From Halopseudomonas pachastrellae (GTDB lineage: Bacteria > Pseudomonadota > Gammaproteobacteria > Pseudomonadales > Pseudomonadaceae), in contig NZ_FOUD01000001.1 in the NCBI RefSeq assembly GCF_900114765.1, forward strand, positions 1 through 64,000: a stretch of 64,000 nt of DNA, written 5' to 3'. Position 1 is the first letter of the stretch. The number at the start of each line of letters is the position of its first letter. Below are positions 35,198-43,359 of the stretch, piece by piece. Under the pieces are notes generated by a model. It was not told the DNA's origin. It saw nothing but the letters and a program-made list of their open reading frames with translations, and ran no database searches. The position numbers and the translations under genes were made by a program.

Positions 35198-36616
35198 ATG
35201 ATGTCGTTGAGACGTTGGGCCCTGGTGGCCACAAGTATTCTGGTGATGGGGTGGCAGTCGCTGGCGCTGGCGGCGGACTTGCCGGACTTTACCGAGCTGG
35301 TCGAAGAGGCCTCGCCGGCCATCGTAAACATCAGCACACGCCAGAAAGCAGCCAGCCAGAATGTAGTTCAGGGTATGCCCGACCTCGAAGGCATGCCGCC
35401 GCTGTTTCGCGAGTTTTTTGAGCGCAGCTTCCCGCAAGGCCCTTCCCAGCGTGAGCGCGAGGCGCCCCAGTCCCTCGGTTCCGGTTTTATCATCTCCCAT
35501 GACGGCTATGTGCTGACCAACAACCATGTGGTGGCCGATGCTGACGAAATCTTTGTACGTCTGTCTGATCGCCGTGAGCTCCAGGCCGAACTAGTTGGCG
35601 CTGATCCGCGCTCTGACCTGGCGCTGCTGAAGATCGACGCCGGCGACGACCTGCCGGTAGTCAAGATTGGCAAATCAGCTGATCTCAAGCCGGGCGAGTG
35701 GGTGCTGGCCATCGGTTCGCCCTTCGGTTTCGACTATTCGGTGACGGCGGGTATCGTCAGCGCCAAGGGCCGCAGTCTGCCGAACGAGAACTACGTGCCG
35801 TTCATTCAGACCGATGTGGCGATCAACCCGGGTAACTCCGGCGGCCCGCTGTTCAACCTGGATGGCGAGGTTGTGGGCATCAACTCGCAGATCTTTACCC
35901 GCTCGGGTGGCTTTATGGGCCTGTCGTTTGCCATTCCGATGGACGTGGCGATGGATGTGGTCGAGCAGATCAAGGACAGCGGCAGCGTGCAGCGCGGCTG
36001 GCTGGGTGTGGTGATCCAAGAGGTCAACAAGGATCTGGCTGAGTCGTTTGACCTGCCCAAACCTGCCGGTGCGCTGGTGGCTCAGATTATGCCGGGCGGC
36101 CCGGCAGACAAGGGTGGCCTTAAGGTTGGTGACGTTATTCTTGAGTTTAACGGTCACGAGGTAGTGCGCTCATCCGATCTGCCCCACGCTGTTGGGCGTG
36201 TCCGCCCCGGTGCCGAGGCATCGCTGGTGGTGATGCGTGATAAGGAGCGCAAGACCCTGCGCATGGAAGTGGGTGCGCTGCCGGATGACGATAACGTTGC
36301 CGCGCTGACCGATGATGCGCCAGCCCAGGCGACCTCTTCCAACCGTCTGGGAGTGACTGTTGTCGAGCTGACTGACGAGCAGAAGAAGAACCTGGATATT
36401 CACTCCGGTGTGGTGGTGCGCGAAGTAATGCGCGGGCCGGGTGCCATGGTTGGTCTGCGTCCGGGCGACATCATCACCAATCTGGACAACCAGTCGGTGG
36501 ATTCGGTCGAGACCTTCACCGAGATTGCTGGCGAGCTGCCAGACAACCGCTCCATCTCGATGCGCGTGATTCGTCAGGGTCGCGCCAGCTATATTACCTT
36601 CCGTCTGGCGGAGTGA
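35198..36616 (+). CDS. mucD: Periplasmic serine protease MucD (DegP/HtrA family)
   Basis: The 472-residue HtrA-type protease and chaperone removes misfolded envelope proteins and keeps AlgU signalling low. A signal peptide ends near SLALAADLPDF. The catalytic triad is His110 (NNHVVADADE), Asp140 (RSDLALLKI) and Ser214 (NPGNSGGPLFN). Two PDZ domains follow (about 255-350, with GWLGVVIQEVNKDLAES, and 375-465, ending SMRVIRQGRASYITFRL). GAGGAG before ATG 35198 supports that start; ATG 35201 and an upstream GTG 35180 are alternatives. It closes the algU-muc operon, 40 bases after mucC. Confidence 0.95.
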   Translation: MMSLRRWALVATSILVMGWQSLALAADLPDFTELVEEASPAIVNISTRQKAASQNVVQGMPDLEGMPPLFREFFERSFPQGPSQREREAPQSLGSGFIISHDGYVLTNNHVVADADEIFVRLSDRRELQAELVGADPRSDLALLKIDAGDDLPVVKIGKSADLKPGEWVLAIGSPFGFDYSVTAGIVSAKGRSLPNENYVPFIQTDVAINPGNSGGPLFNLDGEVVGINSQIFTRSGGFMGLSFAIPMDVAMDVVEQIKDSGSVQRGWLGVVIQEVNKDLAESFDLPKPAGALVAQIMPGGPADKGGLKVGDVILEFNGHEVVRSSDLPHAVGRVRPGAEASLVVMRDKERKTLRMEVGALPDDDNVAALTDDAPAQATSSNRLGVTVVELTDEQKKNLDIHSGVVVREVMRGPGAMVGLRPGDIITNLDNQSVDSVETFTEIAGELPDNRSISMRVIRQGRASYITFRLAE

Positions 36617-36625
36617 TCCGCCCCT

Positions 36626-36688
36626 GGGGCCGGTTATCGGTGGTAGCAACCTCCCGATGACCGGCCCCGGCGGCGATAGCGACATCGC
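36626..36688 (+). terminator. Two hairpins between mucD and lepA
   Basis: The first pairs 15 bases, GGGGCCGGTTATCGG (36626-36640) with CCGATGACCGGCCCC (36654-36668), with one G-T wobble and a 13-base loop. A second short one (GGCGAT with ATCGCC, about 36672-36689) follows. No clear T-run comes after, so termination may be partial. They lie between the stress operon and the lepA-lepB run and could separate the two expression units. Confidence 0.55.
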
Positions 36689-36774
36689 CGCTAATCAGGT
36701 ACACTCGCCGGCTGTTTTGGGGACTCTTCCCCGTCATCGCCATGTCTGGCAACCCTGTCTGGATGATCCGCGCT

Positions 36775-38574
36775 GTGAGTGACCTGAGCCTGATTCGCAA
36801 CTTTTCCATCATCGCCCATATCGACCACGGCAAGTCGACGCTGGCTGATCGCTTTATTCAGCTGTGCGGCGCCCTGAGCGAACGCGAGATGGAAGCGCAG
36901 GTGCTGGACTCGATGGATCTCGAGCGTGAGCGCGGGATCACCATCAAGGCGCACAGCGTGACGCTGTATTACCCCGCCAAAGACGGCAAAACCTATCAGC
37001 TCAACTTTATCGATACGCCCGGCCACGTTGACTTTCACTACGAAGTCAGCCGCTCGCTGGCAGCCTGCGAAGGCGCGCTGCTGGTGGTAGACGCCGCTCA
37101 GGGCGTTGAGGCGCAGTCGGTAGCCAACTGCTACACGGCGATTGAGCAGGGCCTGGAGGTCATGCCGGTCCTCAACAAGATCGATCTGCCGCAGGCAGAA
37201 CCCGAGCGGGTCAAGGGTGAGATCGAGAGCGTCATCGGTATCGATGCAACTGACGCCGTCGCCTGTTCGGCCAAGAGCGGTATTGGTGTTGAAGACGTGC
37301 TTGAGGCGCTGATCAAGACCATTCCGGCTCCCGAAGGTGAGATCGAAGCGCCTTTGCAGGCACTGATCATTGATTCCTGGTTCGACAACTACCTGGGTGT
37401 GGTGTCGCTGGTGCGGGTCAAGCATGGCCGTATCAAGAAGGGCGACAAGGTGCTGGTCAAATCGACCGGCAAGTTCCACCAGGTCGACAGCGTGGGCGTT
37501 TTCAGCCCCAAGCACACCGAGACCGCCGATCTCAAGGCCGGCGAGGTGGGCTTCATCATTGCCGGTATCAAGGACATTCACGGCGCGCCGGTGGGCGACA
37601 CCCTGACCCTGTCCGCAACCCCGGATGTCGCACCGCTGCCCGGCTTCCAGAAGGTCAAGCCGCAGGTCTATGCCGGCTTGTTCCCGGTCAGCTCTGATGA
37701 CTTTGAAGATTTTCGCGAGGCGCTGCAGAAGCTGACCCTCAATGACGCGGCGCTGCAGTTCGAGCCGGAGAGCTCCGAAGCGCTTGGCTTTGGTTTCCGC
37801 ATCGGCTTCCTCGGCATGCTGCACATGGAGATCATCCAGGAGCGTCTGGAGCGCGAGTACGATCTGGATCTGATTACCACGGCGCCCACCGTAGTGTTTG
37901 AGGTGGTCAAGAAGGGGGGCGATATCATCTATGTCGACAACCCCTCTTTGCTGCCCGACCCGTCCGTGATTGAAGAGATGCGCGAGCCGATTGTGCGTGC
38001 CAACATTCTGGTGCCGCAGGATCATCTGGGTAGCGTGATTACCCTCTGTATCGAGAAGCGCGGCGTTCAGCATGACATGGTTTTTCTCGGTACCCAGGTT
38101 CAGGTTACCTACGACCTGCCGATGAACGAGGTGGTACTCGACTTCTTCGACCGGTTAAAGTCGGTCAGCCGCGGTTATGCCTCGCTGGATTACAGCTTTG
38201 ATCGCTTCCAGGCCGCCAAGCTGGTGCGTCTGGATATCCTGATCAACAGTGAGAAGGTAGATGCGCTGGCGCTGATCGTGCACCGTGACAATGCTGCCTA
38301 TAAGGGCCGTCAGCTGGTCGAGAAGATGAAGGACCTGATTCCCCGGCAAATGTTTGACGTTGCCATTCAGGCCGCTATCGGTGGGCAAATTGTGGCGCGT
38401 TCTACGGTCAAGGCGCTGCGCAAGAACGTATTGGCCAAGTGTTATGGTGGCGACGCCAGCCGGAAGAAGAAGCTGCTCGAGAAGCAGAAGGCCGGTAAGA
38501 AACGTATGAAACAGGTGGGTAGCGTAGAAATACCGCAGGACGCATTCCTTGCGGTACTCAAAGTCGACAACTAG
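36775..38574 (+). CDS. lepA: Translation elongation factor 4 (LepA)
   Basis: EF4/LepA is a ribosome-associated GTPase that supports initiation and subunit assembly. The 599-residue product equals the E. coli length if GTG 36775 is used ([19 protein letters not shown]); an ATG at 36742 would add 11 residues and has no better site. G1 is [15 protein letters not shown]2 is in [11 protein letters not shown]3 is DTPGHVDF, G4 is NKIDLPQA. The C-terminal LepA domain ([17 protein letters not shown]-type ending) is intact. lepB follows after 18 bases. Confidence 0.97.
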   Translation: MSDLSLIRNFSIIAHIDHGKSTLADRFIQLCGALSEREMEAQVLDSMDLERERGITIKAHSVTLYYPAKDGKTYQLNFIDTPGHVDFHYEVSRSLAACEGALLVVDAAQGVEAQSVANCYTAIEQGLEVMPVLNKIDLPQAEPERVKGEIESVIGIDATDAVACSAKSGIGVEDVLEALIKTIPAPEGEIEAPLQALIIDSWFDNYLGVVSLVRVKHGRIKKGDKVLVKSTGKFHQVDSVGVFSPKHTETADLKAGEVGFIIAGIKDIHGAPVGDTLTLSATPDVAPLPGFQKVKPQVYAGLFPVSSDDFEDFREALQKLTLNDAALQFEPESSEALGFGFRIGFLGMLHMEIIQERLEREYDLDLITTAPTVVFEVVKKGGDIIYVDNPSLLPDPSVIEEMREPIVRANILVPQDHLGSVITLCIEKRGVQHDMVFLGTQVQVTYDLPMNEVVLDFFDRLKSVSRGYASLDYSFDRFQAAKLVRLDILINSEKVDALALIVHRDNAAYKGRQLVEKMKDLIPRQMFDVAIQAAIGGQIVARSTVKALRKNVLAKCYGGDASRKKKLLEKQKAGKKRMKQVGSVEIPQDAFLAVLKVDN

Positions 38575-38592
38575 AGACGGTAAGCTCGGACG

Positions 38593-39474
38593 ATGATGCA
38601 TCTCAACTTTCCGCTGGTGCTGGTGATTGCTGTTGCTGTCAGCGGTTTTCTGGCGTTGCTGGACCGCGTGGTGCTGGCACCGCGTCGTCGCAAGGCTGTT
38701 GCCAGCTACGAAGCCCAGGTTGACGTAGCGGACCCGCAGACCATCGAGCGGCTCGAGAAGGAGCCCTTGCTGGTCGAGTATGGCAAGTCGTTCTTTCCGG
38801 TCTTGGCCGTTGTGCTGGTGCTGCGCTCCTTTCTGGTCGAGCCCTTTCAGATTCCGTCCGGTTCCATGAAGCCCACCCTGGAGGTGGGTGATTTCATTCT
38901 GGTGAACAAGTTTGCGTACGGTATTCGCCTGCCGGTGATCGACACCAAGGTAATCCCGATCGGTGACCCGCAGCGTGGCGACGTTATGGTCTTCCGTTAC
39001 CCGAACAACCCGTCGATCAACTACATCAAGCGCGTTGTTGGCTTGCCCGGCGACCACATCCGCTATGCTGGAAAGCAGCTGTATGTGAACGGCCAGAAGG
39101 TCGAGCATGAATTGGTCGAGATTGTGCCGGACGATGAAGTGCCCGCAGGTCACCCGCTGCAAAACCTGGCCAACGCGGCAGTCTATCGTGAGCAGTTGGG
39201 TGAGGTAACGCACCTGATCAGGCAGAAGCAGTTGTCGCAGACACCCAAGCCAAACGAGTGGGTGGTGCCGCAGGGCCACTATTTCATGATGGGGGACAAT
39301 CGCGACAACTCGAACGACAGCCGTTTCTGGCATTCAGCCGAGATGCCGCAAGAGTTGTGGGGAATGGTTCCGGACAACTATATTGTAGGCAAGGCCTTCG
39401 CAGTGTGGATGCACTGGCCTGAGCCGAAGCTGAGTAATTTGCCAAGCTTCTCGAGCGTCGCCCTGATTCACTGA
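38593..39474 (+). CDS. lepB: Signal peptidase I
   Basis: LepB cuts signal peptides from exported proteins at the periplasmic face. The 293-residue protein has an N-terminal membrane segment (about 3-22, LNFPLVLVIAVAVSGFLALL) and a second one (about 63-80, FFPVLAVVLVLRSFLVEPF). The catalytic Ser91 lies in IPSGSMKPTLEVGDF and the general-base Lys146 in NYIKRVVGLPGDHI; MGDNRDNSNDSRFW is the conserved box E. ATG 38596 is an alternative start. It is 18 bases from lepA and 46 from the next gene. Confidence 0.95.
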   Translation: MMHLNFPLVLVIAVAVSGFLALLDRVVLAPRRRKAVASYEAQVDVADPQTIERLEKEPLLVEYGKSFFPVLAVVLVLRSFLVEPFQIPSGSMKPTLEVGDFILVNKFAYGIRLPVIDTKVIPIGDPQRGDVMVFRYPNNPSINYIKRVVGLPGDHIRYAGKQLYVNGQKVEHELVEIVPDDEVPAGHPLQNLANAAVYREQLGEVTHLIRQKQLSQTPKPNEWVVPQGHYFMMGDNRDNSNDSRFWHSAEMPQELWGMVPDNYIVGKAFAVWMHWPEPKLSNLPSFSSVALIH

Positions 39475-39520
39475 GGGTGGCAGGCAGTACATAGCATCAA
39501 CAACGGACTACGAGGTTATT

Positions 39521-39898
39521 ATGCGCCACTCCCAGAAAGGGGCTTCCTTCTTCGGCTGGCTTGCGGTTATCGCCCTGCTTGTATTCGGCATGGTCATTGC
39601 GATGAAGCTGGTACCCATCTACATGGACCACTACTCGCTGCGCAACATCATCACCACGGTCAATGAAGACCCGAACGTGAAGGTGAACTCCCTGCGCGAC
39701 CTCAACAGTTACATCGAGAAGGGCATGCAGCTCAACAGCATCCGCGACATCAAGGCCAAGGATGCCATCACCACGACCCAGAGCGGGCAGAATGCCTACA
39801 CTGTGGTGCTCAAGTACGAAGTGCGCGCGCCACTCCTCAACACGGTGGACCTGCTGGTGCACTTTGACGAAACCTTTATTGTCAGACCTCTCAAGTGA
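39521..39898 (+). CDS. DUF4845 family membrane-anchored protein
   Basis: This 125-residue protein has one N-terminal membrane helix (about 10-27, [20 protein letters not shown]), then a soluble part ([21 protein letters not shown]) ending [21 protein letters not shown]4845 proteins sit between lepB and rnc throughout Pseudomonas and have no known job. GAGG precedes ATG 39521. Its TGA overlaps the rnc start (GTGA), tying it into the lepB-rnc-era transcript. Confidence 0.88.
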   Translation: MRHSQKGASFFGWLAVIALLVFGMVIAMKLVPIYMDHYSLRNIITTVNEDPNVKVNSLRDLNSYIEKGMQLNSIRDIKAKDAITTTQSGQNAYTVVLKYEVRAPLLNTVDLLVHFDETFIVRPLK

Positions 39899-40584
39899 GC
39901 AACAAGCTAGACCGACTCGAACGTAAGATTGGCTATACATTCAAGGACCAGGAGCTGCTGCTGCTGGCCTTGACCCACCGCAGTCTGGGTGGGCGCAACA
40001 ATGAGCGCCTGGAATTTCTGGGCGACTCGATCCTCAATTTCGTCGCCGCCGAAATGCTTTTCCAACACTTCCCCCAGGCCCGCGAAGGGCAGCTGTCGCG
40101 CCTGCGTGCGCGTCTGGTCAAGGGTGTGACCCTGGCCGAGCTGGCCAAGGGGTTTGAGTTGGGCGAATACCTGCGCCTCGGTTCGGGCGAGCTGAAAAGT
40201 GGCGGCTTTCGCCGTGAATCGATTCTGGCTGATGCCACCGAGGCGATTATCGGCGCTATCTATCTGGACAGCGGGCTGGAGGTGGTGCGCGAGCGCATCC
40301 TGCACTGGCTGACTGGCCACATTGCCGACCTGACGCTGGTCGACAACAACAAAGATCCAAAAACCCGACTGCAGGAGTTTCTGCAGTCGCGCCAGGCTGA
40401 CCTGCCGCGCTACGAAGTGATCGAGAGCAGCGGGGAGGCGCATTGTCGTACTTTCAAGGTAAATTGTCAGATAGCCCTGCTGGCCGAGCCGACCTACGGC
40501 GTTGGCAACAGTCGGCGTCTGGCGGAACAGCAGGCAGCGCAGCATGCGCTGGTTGCTCTGGGCGTGGAGCGAGCCGATGACTGA
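39895..40584 (+). CDS. rnc: Ribonuclease III
   Basis: RNase III cuts double-stranded RNA, including rRNA precursors. The 229-residue product has the catalytic signature [15 protein letters not shown] and the downstream metal site in [16 protein letters not shown]. The C-terminal double-stranded RNA-binding domain (about 155-225) ends [21 protein letters not shown] 39895 overlaps the DUF4845 stop. The era start lies eight bases before its own end, the standard rnc-era coupling. Confidence 0.97.
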   Translation: MSNKLDRLERKIGYTFKDQELLLLALTHRSLGGRNNERLEFLGDSILNFVAAEMLFQHFPQAREGQLSRLRARLVKGVTLAELAKGFELGEYLRLGSGELKSGGFRRESILADATEAIIGAIYLDSGLEVVRERILHWLTGHIADLTLVDNNKDPKTRLQEFLQSRQADLPRYEVIESSGEAHCRTFKVNCQIALLAEPTYGVGNSRRLAEQQAAQHALVALGVERADD

Positions 40585-41479
40585 TGCTATTTCCCGTTGC
40601 GGCTACGTTGCTATCGTTGGCCGCCCGAATGTCGGCAAGTCGACCTTGCTGAACCATATTCTTGGCCAGAAGCTGGCCATTACCTCGCGCAAGCCGCAAA
40701 CGACCCGCCACACCTTGCTCGGTATCAAAACCGAGGGTGAGGTGCAGGCGATCTACGTTGATACGCCCGGCTTGCACAAGGAAAACGAAAAAGCGCTCAA
40801 CCGCTTCATGAACAAAAGTGCCAGCCAGGCACTGCGCGATGTCGACGTCGTGCTGTTTGTGGTCGACCGTCTGCGTTGGACTGATGAAGACCAGATGGTG
40901 CTTGAGCGCGTGCAGTATGTCAGCTGCCCGGTACTGATCGTGGTCAACAAGCTTGACCGTATGGAAGACAAGAACGAATTGCTGCCGCACCTGGAGTGGC
41001 TGACCCAGCAACTGCCCAATGCCGAGGTGGTGCCGGTGTCCGCACTGCAGGGGCGTAATATCGACCGCCTGGAGTCGCTGATTGCCGAGCGCCTGCCGGA
41101 AAGCGAGCACTTCTACCCCGAAGACCAACTGACCGACAAGAGCTCGCGCTTTCTGGCTGCCGAGCTGGTGCGCGAGAAGGTCATGCGCCAACTCGGCGCC
41201 GAGATTCCGTACCAGGTAACGGTCGAGATCGAAGAGTTCAAACAGGAAGGGCGTGTCCTGCATATCCATGCGTTGATTCTGGTCGAGCGCGACGGACAGA
41301 AGAAGATTGTCATCGGTGACGGCGGCGAGCGTCTGAAAAAGATCGGCCAGGAAGCGCGGCTGGACATGCAGAAGCTGTTTGGCAGCAAGATCATGCTCAA
41401 CCTCTGGGTCAAGGTACGTCGTGGCTGGTCTGATGACGAGCGTGCGCTGGGCTCGCTGGGCTACCGCTTCGACGACTGA
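40577..41479 (+). CDS. era: GTPase Era, 16S rRNA maturation factor
   Basis: Era binds the 3' end of 16S rRNA and helps assemble the 30S subunit. The 300-residue product has G1 [10 protein letters not shown]2 with [10 protein letters not shown]3 DTPGLHK and G4 VNKLDRME, then a C-terminal KH domain (about 200-300) holding [22 protein letters not shown] 40577 overlaps the rnc stop by eight bases; the in-frame ORF start at 40502 lies deeper in rnc and is not used by the family. recO follows after five bases. Confidence 0.97.
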   Translation: MTDAISRCGYVAIVGRPNVGKSTLLNHILGQKLAITSRKPQTTRHTLLGIKTEGEVQAIYVDTPGLHKENEKALNRFMNKSASQALRDVDVVLFVVDRLRWTDEDQMVLERVQYVSCPVLIVVNKLDRMEDKNELLPHLEWLTQQLPNAEVVPVSALQGRNIDRLESLIAERLPESEHFYPEDQLTDKSSRFLAAELVREKVMRQLGAEIPYQVTVEIEEFKQEGRVLHIHALILVERDGQKKIVIGDGGERLKKIGQEARLDMQKLFGSKIMLNLWVKVRRGWSDDERALGSLGYRFDD

Positions 41480-41484
41480 CGCCA

Positions 41485-42192
41485 ATGTCTGAACCGTTGC
41501 AGCCCGCCTACGTGTTGCACAGTCGGCCCTACCGCGACACCAGCGCCCTGGTCGATCTGCTCAGTCTGCGTGACGGGCTGCAGCGGGTGGTCTGGCGCGG
41601 CGCCCGGGGAAAAGGGCGGGGCACACGCCCGCAGCCCTTTGTGCCCCTGCTGGTAAGCTGGTACGGGCGGGGCGAGCTGAAGACCCTGCAGCAGGCCGAG
41701 GTGGCGGGCAGCCACGCACGCTTGCAGGGTGACGCTCTGTTCAGTGGTCTCTATCTCAACGAATTGCTGGTACGTCTGCTGTCGCCAGGTGACGCGCAGA
41801 CGTTGCTGTTTGCCGCCTATCAACAGGCGCTGGAGCAGTTGGCTGCGCCATTCGACAGCGTCGAGCCGGTGCTGCGCAGTTTTGAATGGCAGTTGTTGCA
41901 GCTGCTGGGCTACGGTTTCAGTTTGACGGAAGACGCCTGGCAACAGCCCCTGCTGGCGCACGGCAGCTACGCCTGGAGCGCCGATCAGGGGCTGTACTCT
42001 GTCCCAGCGGGCAATAATGGCGCCTTGCCCGGGGCGGGGCTGCTGGCCATGGCCAGCGCCGATTGGCAGCAGCCCGATGCGCTGCCCACCGCCAAGCGCC
42101 TGATGCGTCAGGCCCTGGCGGTGCACCTTGGAGGCAAGCCGCTGGTCAGCCGGCAGTTGTTTGCGGCGGCGCGGGGCGCCGGCCAATCCTGA
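41485..42192 (+). CDS. recO: DNA repair protein RecO
   Basis: RecO works with RecF and RecR to load RecA on gapped DNA. The 235-residue protein has the N-terminal OB fold ([33 protein letters not shown]) and a helical remainder with [16 protein letters not shown]. The zinc-binding cysteines of some bacterial RecO are absent, as is usual for gammaproteobacteria. It lies between era and pdxJ, the conserved rnc-era-recO-pdxJ order. Confidence 0.93.
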   Translation: MSEPLQPAYVLHSRPYRDTSALVDLLSLRDGLQRVVWRGARGKGRGTRPQPFVPLLVSWYGRGELKTLQQAEVAGSHARLQGDALFSGLYLNELLVRLLSPGDAQTLLFAAYQQALEQLAAPFDSVEPVLRSFEWQLLQLLGYGFSLTEDAWQQPLLAHGSYAWSADQGLYSVPAGNNGALPGAGLLAMASADWQQPDALPTAKRLMRQALAVHLGGKPLVSRQLFAAARGAGQS

Positions 42193-42241
42193 ATCTTTTT
42201 GCGGCGCCAGGGCGCCGCTGTTACCAAAGGGAGAATCGTGC

Positions 42242-42982
42242 ATGAGTCAGTCAGACCGGGTGCTGTTGGGTGTCAATATCGACCACGTGGCGACCTTGCG
42301 CCAGGCGCGTGGCACGCGCTATCCCGATCCTGTGCAGGCCGCTATTGAGGCCGAGCAGGCCGGCGCCGATGGCATTACCGTGCACCTGCGTGAGGATCGC
42401 CGCCATATTCGGGAGCGCGATGTGCGCCTGCTGGCCCAGGTGCTGCAGACCCGCATGAACTTTGAAATGGCGGTCACCGATGAGATGGTCGCCTTTGCCG
42501 AAGAGATTCGTCCGGCGCATGTGTGCCTGGTGCCGGAGCGCCGCGAGGAGTTGACCACCGAGGGCGGCCTGGACGTTTGCGGCAACGAGGCGCGGGTGCA
42601 CGCAGCCATTGAGCGTCTGGCCGCTGCTGGGTGCGAAGTGTCGCTGTTTATCGACCCGGATGCGCGCCAGATCGAGGCTGCCAAGCGCCTTGGTGCGCCG
42701 GTGATCGAGTTGCACACCGGGCACTATGCGGACACCGAGGGAGCAGAGCAGCAGAAGGCGCTGTCGCGTATTCGTGAGTCGGTGAACTACGCCCGCAAGC
42801 TGGGCCTAGTGGTTAATGCCGGGCACGGGTTGCACTACCACAACGTGCAGGACATTGCGGCCATCCCCGGCATCAACGAGCTGAATATCGGCCACGCGAT
42901 CATTGCTCGCGCACTGTTTTCCGGCCTGGCCGGCGCGGTGCGCGACATGCGTCAGCTGATTCTGGAGTCGGCGCGCCAATGA
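42242..42982 (+). CDS. pdxJ: Pyridoxine 5'-phosphate synthase
   Basis: PdxJ joins 1-amino-3-oxoacetone-phosphate and deoxyxylulose-phosphate into pyridoxine 5'-phosphate, the ring-closing step of vitamin B6 synthesis. The 246-residue TIM-barrel has [35 protein letters not shown]-type text ([16 protein letters not shown]), [17 protein letters not shown] and [14 protein letters not shown] 42242 follows AAGGGAG. acpS overlaps its stop by four bases. Confidence 0.97.
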   Translation: MSQSDRVLLGVNIDHVATLRQARGTRYPDPVQAAIEAEQAGADGITVHLREDRRHIRERDVRLLAQVLQTRMNFEMAVTDEMVAFAEEIRPAHVCLVPERREELTTEGGLDVCGNEARVHAAIERLAAAGCEVSLFIDPDARQIEAAKRLGAPVIELHTGHYADTEGAEQQKALSRIRESVNYARKLGLVVNAGHGLHYHNVQDIAAIPGINELNIGHAIIARALFSGLAGAVRDMRQLILESARQ

Positions 42983-43359
42983 TTCGCGGCATCGGCACCG
43001 ACCTGGTACTGGTCAGCCGTATTGAAGCGGTGCTGACGCGCCAGGGTGAGCGCTTTGCCAGGCGGATTCTGACCGCCGACGAGTTTGAGCGCTTTGCCGC
43101 CCACGGACGGCCTGCGCGCTATCTGGCCAAGCGCTTTGCCGCCAAAGAGGCGATTCTAAAGGCGCTTGGTACCGGGTTGGCTGGTGGCCTGTCATGGCAA
43201 CATATGCAGATTGATCGTGATGAGCTGGGCGCTCCGCAGGTCGTGCTCAGCGGTGTCGCCGCCGACAAGCTGGCGGCTGGTGGTGGCGGGCGCATGCTGT
43301 TGTCGTTGAGCGACGAGCGCGAGCAGGCGCTCGCGTTCGCTGTCTGGTCACTGGACTGA
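42979..43359 (+). CDS. acpS: Holo-acyl-carrier-protein synthase
   Basis: AcpS transfers phosphopantetheine from CoA to acyl carrier protein. The 126-residue product has the two family motifs, [13 protein letters not shown] (metal-binding Asp) and [14 protein letters not shown] (catalytic Glu-Lys). ATG 42979 overlaps pdxJ by four bases (ATGA). Its last 12 bases overlap the 3' end of gacS on the other strand. Confidence 0.96.
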   Translation: MIRGIGTDLVLVSRIEAVLTRQGERFARRILTADEFERFAAHGRPARYLAKRFAAKEAILKALGTGLAGGLSWQHMQIDRDELGAPQVVLSGVAADKLAAGGGGRMLLSLSDEREQALAFAVWSLD

